Assembly (NCBI RefSeq): GCF_018873765.1 | Contig: NC_057916.1 | Location: forward strand, 30,479,501 to 30,543,500 | Direction of reading: 5' to 3' | Length of the DNA stretch: 64,000 bases | Source of the DNA: Telopea speciosissima | Taxonomy: Eukaryota; Streptophyta; Magnoliopsida; Proteales; Proteaceae | Shown here: positions 57,743-64,000 of the stretch, one piece after another | Layout: the number at the start of each line of letters is the position of its first letter | Position numbering within the stretch: position 1 is the stretch's first letter | The notes under the pieces: model-generated | Told to the model about the DNA's origin: nothing | The model's input: only the letters and a program-made list of their open reading frames with translations | The model's database searches: none | Made by a program: the position numbers and the translations under genes

Positions 57743-58633
57743 TTGAGAAGTCATAATCACGGTCTTCTCCAGGATGCGAACCGCCAAGTCCGAAGAAATC
57801 AAGACGCTAGGAATGAAAGCCAACTTACTCCTAAGGTCACCAACGAAATAGAAGCTCCTGAGGCCCTACGACCCCTACTAGGGGTGGAATCTCCAGAAAC
57901 CTCCTCCTCCCCTTCACTACCAACAGGGAAGGCAAAGAAGAAAAATATCCACTGGGAACGCTCCTCAAGATCCAACCCGGTGATCAAGCAGGCCAAAGTC
58001 ACCCGGGAACGACATGAAGGACAAGAGGGGAACGAACTACTTACTCGAGAAAGCAATCTCCCGGTTGGCAAGAAAAAGGAAAGGAATGTCACCGTAAAAT
58101 ATAAAACAAGAGCTCCATCACATACAAGAGGAGGAATAGGGAAGAAGAGCGAGGGTCCATCACGTCCACGCCGCGGTCACCTAGGCGCGGCATCACCGGC
58201 AAGGCGTGGACCACACCCGAGGCATGGCCACCCGCCGCGGCCAGCGGCCACACCAGCGCGCCTCACCGCGGCGCGGCCTCACCACGGCGCGGCCCCGCGG
58301 GCCCGGCCACAGCCAGCGCCGCTCGTCGCATGGCGAGGCCACGCCTCGGCGCGGCTCACCATCGGCGCCCCTCACCACGGCGCGGCCCCAGCCGCGGGGC
58401 GCAGCCACGCCTCGGGCGCGCCGCCCCGCGGCGCGGCCACGGCCTCTGCGCGGCCACACCGCGGGCGCGGCCTCACCGTGGCCACACCCGCAAGCGCGGC
58501 CTCGAGGAGACGCCCTACAAAAAAAAAAAAAAAGGGGTTGGAATCGATGTACCTCAGAAAAAAGGTGATCGCGCCGGAAGGACAAGCACACGGCAATGAC
58601 GTAGCCACACCACGAGGCACAACCAAGGAATAG
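57743..58633 (+). CDS. Open frame in the 3' non-coding part of the Gypsy element, unknown
   Basis: A 296-residue frame without recognised domains. Residues about 1-140 are charged and Ser/Pro-rich (for example GVESPETSSSPSLPTGKAKK). Residues about 150-265 are Arg/Pro/Ala/His-rich, produced by a CGCGGCC-type repeat that is open in several frames on both strands. Tat-type elements often carry extra frames in this position, but this one may be an accident of composition. I do not recognise a function. Confidence 0.25.
   Translation: MRSHNHGLLQDANRQVRRNQDARNESQLTPKVTNEIEAPEALRPLLGVESPETSSSPSLPTGKAKKKNIHWERSSRSNPVIKQAKVTRERHEGQEGNELLTRESNLPVGKKKERNVTVKYKTRAPSHTRGGIGKKSEGPSRPRRGHLGAASPARRGPHPRHGHPPRPAATPARLTAARPHHGAAPRARPQPAPLVAWRGHASARLTIGAPHHGAAPAAGRSHASGAPPRGAATASARPHRGRGLTVATPASAASRRRPTKKKKKGLESMYLRKKVIAPEGQAHGNDVATPRGTTKE
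58160..58510. repeat. GC-rich CGCGGCC-type repeat block
   Basis: Repeated words such as GCGCGGCCTCACC and GGCGCGGCC. The same words form the GC-rich block in both LTRs (49800-50060, 59140-59350). The shared module suggests exchange or duplication between LTR and internal region. Confidence 0.8.
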
Positions 58634-59036
58634 AGGTCACAAGAGGCAAGGCACTCAAGCTTTCCAAGCAAACCAAGGCACCAAAAGAACACCACCCAAG
58701 CACAAGGACCCAAAAATCAAGCAAAGTGGATACTAGTGGAGGTGACCCAAAAACAAACACATGGTGGGCACCAAAAAGAGGACAAAAGACAAAAAGAAGA
58801 AAGGAGAGCAAAAGGGAAGACAAAAAGTAAGAAAGAGAAATGAGAAGTGAAAGAAGAAGGGAGAGGAAGGAACATATACCTACAAAAACAAAAAGAAAAA
58901 GTGTAGGAGGTAAGGTTTGAACCCCCAACCTCTCCTACCTCATCGTGGATTTCTGAGCAAACCCCACGGGAAAGTTTATTCGCAACGGACCCCTCACTAT
59001 GCAAAGACACCTACTCTCTTGGACATCCTATCCCAA

Positions 59037-59051
59037 GAGAGTGGGGGCAAA
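59037..59051 (+). other. Polypurine tract of the Gypsy element
   Basis: GAGAGTGGGGGCAAA immediately precedes the 3' LTR start TGATACATCC. This is the expected position and composition for the plus-strand priming site. Confidence 0.8.
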
Positions 59052-59872
59052 TGATACATCCAATATTCAAGGCCAATCAACGACCGCCACGTGTCACTGC
59101 ACGACCCGCTCCATAGCTAAGGGGAATGAAGGGTCCCAAGCACCACTCGGGCGCGGCCACCACCACGGCGCGGCCCCCGCATCGGGCGCGGCCTCACCTA
59201 GGCGCGGCCTCACCCAGCGCAGCCTCCTCACCAGGAGCGGCCTCACCCAGGCCGCGGCCTCCTCACCAGGCGCGGCCTCACTCGGGCGCGGCCACCACTT
59301 GGCGCGGCCTCGGCGCACCACACATCCAGCGCGGCCTCACCCAGCGCGGCCCGCACCCAAGCAAGCATCGTGGGCACGTGAGGTGGGGGCCACCCATCTA
59401 CGACCCTTCGACGCTAAGACACACGTCACTACCAGGACTCTAGACCGCCGCTTAGAGGTCACGTCATCTAGACGGATTCAAGCACCGAGGACGTTATCAC
59501 CACACGCGGGTATCTATCCACCAAGGATCCCGATGCCACCAGACACTCCCTCTCACGGGAGATGGTAATCGAGGATAGAGTCCCGTTACCAGGGCCTCTA
59601 TCCACTCAACAAAGACAATCGCCCTCAAACGGGGACTCTCCACACCGCCATACACCGCCATATGCTACTATAAAAGGCAAGGTACGCAACCCCATCGGGG
59701 ACAAGCTAAATTCATACCGAATACTCACTATTCATCCTGCTTTGCGCCAGGAGATCTAACTTTGGCACGGAGAGCCCTAGGCCGGGACCACACCGGTTCT
59801 CTCTAATTGACCCCTTTGGTCCACTTGGTGTGACGGCACTCGCAGACCGCTCGACGATTTCTTGACGCAACA
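59052..59872 (+). repeat. 3' LTR of the Gypsy element
   Basis: About 821 bases, from TGATACATCCAATATTCA to GACGCAACA, next to the right-hand GGGGC duplication. It holds the same GC-rich block, a TATA-like CTATAAAAGGC near 59670, and the GGxACGGAGAGCCCTAGGCCG motif. See the 5' LTR entry for the difference pattern. Confidence 0.88.
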
Positions 59873-60909
59873 GGGGCTAAAACCTAACCGGCTGAGGGAG
59901 ATGGGTTGTGAAGAGGGACATGCCCTTCTGTGTCACTATTATCCTGCATGCCCTGAACCAGAATTGACGATGGGCACCAGTAAGCATGCTGACAGTGGTT
60001 TCCTTTCAATCCTTCTACAAGATCATATTGGTGGCCTCCAAATTCATCATCAGAACCAATGGGTTGATGTGCCCCCCACACCTGGAGCTCTGATTGTGAA
60101 CATTGGGGATCTTTTGCAGGCAAGTCTCTCTCTTATATATCCATATATAGTTATTAGTGACTTGCACTTAAATCATAAATCATAGTGTCAGTTGATTAAG
60201 TGCATGTTTTGCTAAGATCTTGTTTCTCAGATTTTTAATGGGATTCTAAAATCCTGCTTTTAAGATTGTAGAATCAAAATACGAGATCTTGCTTAGGAGT
60301 ATAAGAATTTTCCTGCTAGCCTCTTAGGTTTTATGCCTATACAGGTGGCAAAAGCCTGAAAAGCCTGAAGTGTTAACACCCGCCTCCCCTCTGTTCTCTT
60401 CTCGGATTTTGGTTTCTTGGCACCCCAGTTTTTAGAATCCAGGATCAAGGAGCTTGGAAAATTGGATCGGTTCCTAATTGGACATATATACGTAGGATCT
60501 ACCACATGATTCATATTGGATCGAAATCAAGATAATCGGCCCATAATTGGCCAGGAACCCGATATATAACAGTAATGGTGTCTTTGGTTTCAATTGTAAT
60601 TTTGTCTGATTGATATTGTGGTTTTGGCAGCTCATTTCCAACGACAAGTTTAAAAGTGCTGAACATCGAGTATTGGCCCAGAAAGTAGGTCCAAGACTAT
60701 CTATCGCATGCTTCTTCACAACAGGTTTTCGACCATCAACAACGATCTATGGGCCCATCAAGGAGTTGCTATCGGAGGACAATCCCCCCATCTACAGGGA
60801 AACCACTGTCAAAGAATACACTATAAGCTACCGAGCCAAGGGACTTGATGGGACTTCTGCGTTGGAAAATTTCAAGCTGCAAACTTCAAGTTCAGAAGAA
60901 AAGATATAG

Positions 60910-61782
60910 CGATGGCTTAAATAATCTCAAATTCTCGTTGTTGTTACCACTAGTAATTAGCATTGGGAAATAAGTTCTCTATGGAGGGAGTGTATCGTCC
61001 ATGCTCGGACACAGAGGTGATTAAATGACCATCCCATCCACACACACACCCCCAATATGCCAATTTGCATGCTCATTAGTCTCGTGCACATGCAGGGGCC
61101 ACACTGCCCCACAAAGAACGTTGGTCTTTAAAATTAAGGTCCGATACTCCTAAGGATTGGGAAACTCAAGAATAAATAATAATGGGACAAATTATATACA
61201 AAAATAATAAAAGAAATTCAGAGACTCTTCTTTGAAGGCAAGGATGTAAAAACACTTGTAGAATCCTTGGTTGTAGTATCCAATACTTAAATTTAAGGCC
61301 TGATTTGATATGATTTAGATTTCAATTTCATAAGATGGTTTTTATTTTGGAAATTGTTTCATTTTACTTGATTTTTGCATCGTCCTTGTGTGAATATTAG
61401 AATTTTAGGAATAGACAGTTCCCCATGTCTTAAGCGTACCGTATGCCCTCTCACATGGATTTTTTCCCTCTTCTCTCCCTAATCATGCCTATTTAACATG
61501 TCAGTGTGTACTGGATGAAAAATCCGACACGCTCACCATTGTGGTCTAGGAAATGGTGCCCGATTAACTCAAGATCCAATGGCTGGCCTGCCTCAAAACT
61601 ATGAGTAAGTGTTAGGCTACAGGCATTCAACAATCACTCGACCAATGGCCGGTCTTTCTAGACCAAACTCTTTGTTATCTATATATATGTATACACCTAA
61701 TTGAACTATTTTTTTGAAAGATTTAACTTATCTTGATTAAGATTTATGGATCTAATTAGGCTAATGAAAATTAATGTCTTAT
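60910..61782. other. 3' flank of copy 5
   Basis: Contains the 3' untranslated region and AT-rich intergenic sequence. No gene or bounded repeat recognised. Confidence 0.5.
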
Positions 61783-61791
61783 TAATCCTAA

Positions 61792-61928
61792 GGGAGAATG
61801 TTCTCTGTGCCGCAGCGTAAGTTGCGTCCAAGCACATGGGACTGCCACTCAGGGGGGGAAGGGTGGTCATTGCACCCACCCCCATGTGCCTAGGCGTAGC
61901 CTGCGCTGCGGCACAAAAACAGCACCCC
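61792..61928. mobile_element. 137-bp MITE with 9-bp target duplication
   Basis: TAATCCTAA occurs at 61783-61791 and 61929-61937. The ends are imperfect inverted repeats of about 25 bases (GGGAGAATGTTCTCTGTGCC against GGGGTGCTGTTTTTGTGCC, both followed by GCAGCG). The 9-bp duplication and GGG start suggest a Mutator-type mobiliser. Confidence 0.8.
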
Positions 61929-61937
61929 TAATCCTAA

Positions 61938-63356
61938 TTACTAACTCCAAGTTAGATGATTAAGTACATTATGGATCATAATTGATCTAATTAATATATT
62001 TTCCTAAATTAGAAATCTTAACTTAATTGTCAACTCTATGGGGCCAACTTGAAAGAGTGATTAATCACCTAATCTAAGTTAGCATGATAAGAAAAATAGC
62101 AACATCTAATTCGATATGAAACTAGACATGGGAATTCATAAATGACATGATCGTCCTCGGGGGCCATCATCCACGACATAAAACTTTGTTTGGATGCAAG
62201 AAGTTGCCAAGATATGTTTTAATATTATCAAAAATATGTAAGGAATGCAGAAAATATGCTTGTGGAAATCCAACAAAAATTATGCACACAATCACCAAAA
62301 CACCTCTAGAGGGCAAAAGCGATAGGAAAAACCCTAAGATCCTATACATGCATAGGAAAGAGTTTGAATGCCTAAACTTAGACCGAATGTGCCATTAAAA
62401 CTGAACAGGAAACATTTCACGAAGTGCAACAGTAAAACAGTGCCCAAATGATACCCCGAGTAGCAAATACGGTAAATACATATAGACATGTTCTTTTGCA
62501 CCAAAAGGGATTTCAACACACATCGGCATGCCTAAAACATTTGTTTTTGCCAAAATGTGCATCGTTTCGGGGTTAAAACCCAAATTTATCTTAAACCTGA
62601 TAGAATTACCAAAATGCCCCTAGATACGAGAAATACAATTTTATGCACGAAGAACTTGATTGGACATGTATGTGCATGAAAATTTTCCAAAATATTTTGA
62701 AATAGGACAGAATGTAATAAAGAAAAAACCTTTTTCATGATTTTTCAGGATTTACTATATTTTTTGGATTTTAGTTTATGAAATTACCAAAATGTCCTAA
62801 AAGCAGAAAAATGCATGCATGTTGACATCACCCCTTGAGGGTAAGTAGCCTAAGTCATGTAAAACACCACAAGGAACATCCACTAACTTTATTTATTTAT
62901 TTATTTTTTTTTTTTGGATTGAAAATACGTAAAATTTCCCTAATTTTCCAGTGGAAATATGCATGAAGGGTAAATATGGAAATGCATTTTTTAAAAATAG
63001 GATGAATATTTTTAAAATGCGAAAAAATGTATGTGATAACCCCACATACTTACATGTTATATGCAAACACAGAGATAGTCAAAATTCATCATAGGTGCGG
63101 ACCTATATATATTTATGTTATTTTTTGGACAAATTCGGACATTTTTCAGAAACCAATATTCCGGATTCGAAAACCCCTAAATGGATTCAAACACAGATAG
63201 GATATGAATTTTCAGCTATCCATTGACATCCCTAATAGTAACCAAACGATGCCTATTACTAACCCATAAATTATTGTCTGAAATGATTTACTATGATAAA
63301 ATTAACAATAGTAATAGAAATCATATCAAGGGGAGCCTAAAGAAACTATTCACATT
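61938..63356. other. Intergenic region before copy 6
   Basis: AT-rich sequence with no gene. 63120-63230 resembles one end of the hAT-type MITE at 16799-17442 (CCTAAATGGATTCAAACACAGATAGG.. CTATCCATTGACATCCCTA), so a truncated relative may sit here. Confidence 0.45.
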
Positions 63357-64000
63357 TCACAGCTTGAAATGTGGCAAAGCAGAGGAACCACGATCTCTCT
63401 TCTCACGGTGGTGTGCAGTAAACTCTTTGACGGTGGTTTCCCTATAAACCGGTGGGTTGTCTTTTGACAACAATTCCTTTATTGGTCCATAAACCGTTGT
63501 GGAAGATTGGACACCTGTAGTGAAGAAACATGCCACCGAAATCCTTGGGCCTACGCTGCGAGCCAGTACTCGATGTTGGACGCTTTTAAATCCATCGTTG
63601 GATATGAGCTGCCACAACCACAGTGCAAATACTTATAGCATCAGACCAAGTTTAGAGTTCACAGAGAAAAAAAGACGAACAAATTAAGGGCTTGACTTGC
63701 CTGCAGAAGATCGCCAATGTTGATGATGAGAGCTCCAGGCGTGGGGTAAACATCAATCCATTGGTTCTGAAAAAGAACTTGGAGTCCACCGATTTGGTCT
63801 TGCAGAAGAATGGTGAGGAAATCATTGTCGGAATGCTTAGTAGAGCCGAGAGTCAGTTCAGGCTGGGGGCATGCGGGATAGTAGTGACAGAGAAGAGCAT
63901 GACCCTCTGCGCAACCCATGTCTATCAAGTGCTTGGGGCTCAGCCCCAGGGCCTCCGACAGCATCTCAAACAAAGCAATCCCTAACCTTCTTACTTGCTT
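63357..64000 (-). CDS. 2-oxoglutarate/Fe(II) dioxygenase, copy 6 (partial, minus strand)
   Basis: Only the 3' part is inside the window: exon 2 from the window edge to 63701 (300 of an expected 322 bases) and exon 3 at 63608-63357. The visible protein keeps the iron ligands in TKHSDND and VQHRVL and the 2-oxoglutarate site PRIS, and ends PHFKL like the others. The intron is GC-AG again (63702 boundary, GCAAGT donor on the minus strand). Sequence is closest to gene 4 ([27 protein letters not shown]). It lies opposite in orientation to the rest of the array, so copies 5 and 6 converge. No lesion is seen in this part. Confidence 0.9.

Larger units (their letters stand above)
49712..59872 (+). 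mobile_element. Ty3/Gypsy LTR retrotransposon (Tat-like), 10.16 kb
   Basis: It is bounded by the exact 5-bp duplication GGGGC (49707-49711, 59873-59877). LTRs start TGATACATCC; the 3' copy ends CAACA. Internal order is primer site, gag with zinc knuckle, protease, reverse transcriptase, RNase H, integrase, a long 3' non-coding part with a 33-bp tandem array, polypurine tract and 3' LTR. The protease-RT-RNaseH-integrase order defines Gypsy, and the gag knuckle and long 3' region point to the Tat group. Every domain is broken by small indels, so it is not autonomous as written. Confidence 0.92.
48959..60909 (+). pseudogene. 2OGD copy 5, split by a 10-kb Gypsy element in exon 2
   Basis: Exon 1 is 48959-49527 (ATG before VVVSGTHEEVSATYDRNKEL). 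Exon 2 is 49632-49711 plus 59878-60119. Exon 3 is 60631-60909. Excluding the element and one target copy, exon 2 is exactly 322 bases, as in all other copies, and the gene would specify 389 residues with no stop or frameshift. It would include H253/D255 (KHAD), H309 (AEHRVL) and R319/S321 (PRLS). The C-terminus runs nine residues past the usual FKL end. The element enters codon 217, before the iron site, so the present allele cannot give an active enzyme. The uninterrupted allele may exist in other individuals. Confidence 0.92.

Noticed and set aside
58193-58713. Several overlapping frames on both strands in the GC-rich block
   Set aside because: All are Arg/Ala/Pro-rich and open because the CGCGGCC repeat lacks stop codons in most frames.
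49712-59872. The 10-kb element as a giant intron of copy 5
   Set aside because: It has LTRs, a target duplication, a primer site and pol domains, and the duplication leaves extra bases that splicing would need to remove exactly. No plausible GT or AG sits at the required positions.

Overview
The window is nuclear DNA from a flowering plant, probably a dicot or magnoliid with a repeat-rich genome. The support is spliced plant-type 2-oxoglutarate dioxygenase (2OGD) genes sitting in dense, nested plant retrotransposons and Mutator/hAT-type elements. I cannot name the species from sequence alone.

The only host genes I can support belong to one family: a local array of Fe(II)/2-oxoglutarate-dependent dioxygenases of the 'ACC-oxidase homolog' type, the DOXC clade that contains deacetoxyvindoline 4-hydroxylase and GSL-OH. 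There are six recognisable members plus one orphan exon-1 fragment. Gene 1 (7437-8901) and gene 4 (42781-44302) look intact. Copy 2 (18522-19952) is a pseudogene with two frameshifts and a stop. Copy 3 (28580-31773) is a pseudogene with a 1.69-kb solo LTR in exon 1 plus point lesions. Copy 5 (48959-60909) has clean exons but is split by a 10.16-kb Gypsy element in exon 2. Copy 6 (63357-64000, minus strand) runs off the window end and is intact as far as seen. All share three exons, a phase-2 first intron and a phase-0 second intron. In every copy the second intron begins with GC instead of GT.

Layout: 1-5.3 kb holds the 5' part of a minus-strand LTR retrotransposon (3.0-kb LTR, tRNA-iMet-type primer site) next to an older degraded Gypsy. 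5.4-10.1 kb holds gene 1, its TG-rich 3' flank and an antisense exon-1 relic. 11.1-15.3 kb is a non-autonomous MULE with ~0.5-kb terminal inverted repeats and a tRNA-like sequence inside. 16.2-18.1 kb is a retroposed insert with a 16-bp target duplication and a hAT-type MITE nested in it. 18.5-23.5 kb is copy 2 and its flank, interrupted by a SINE-like insert and a TIR element carrying a small membrane-protein ORF. 24.2-28.5 kb holds further TIR elements, one with a nested LINE fragment. 28.6-31.8 kb is copy 3. 33-40 kb is nested LTR material related to the LTR at 1-4 kb. 42.4-44.3 kb is gene 4. 45.5-48 kb is a LINE remnant with a TRIM inserted in it. 49-61 kb is copy 5 and its retrotransposon. 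61-64 kb is intergenic sequence and copy 6.

The array looks like a specialised-metabolism cluster in rapid turnover: tandem duplicates diverge into at least three subgroups (copies 1/2/3, copies 4/6, copy 5 plus the fragment) while transposons break some of them. Substrates cannot be predicted from sequence. I found no wholly new system. The most distinctive observations are the conserved GC-AG intron, the precise transposon disruptions with readable target duplications, and an indel-dominated LTR divergence that may reflect assembly error.
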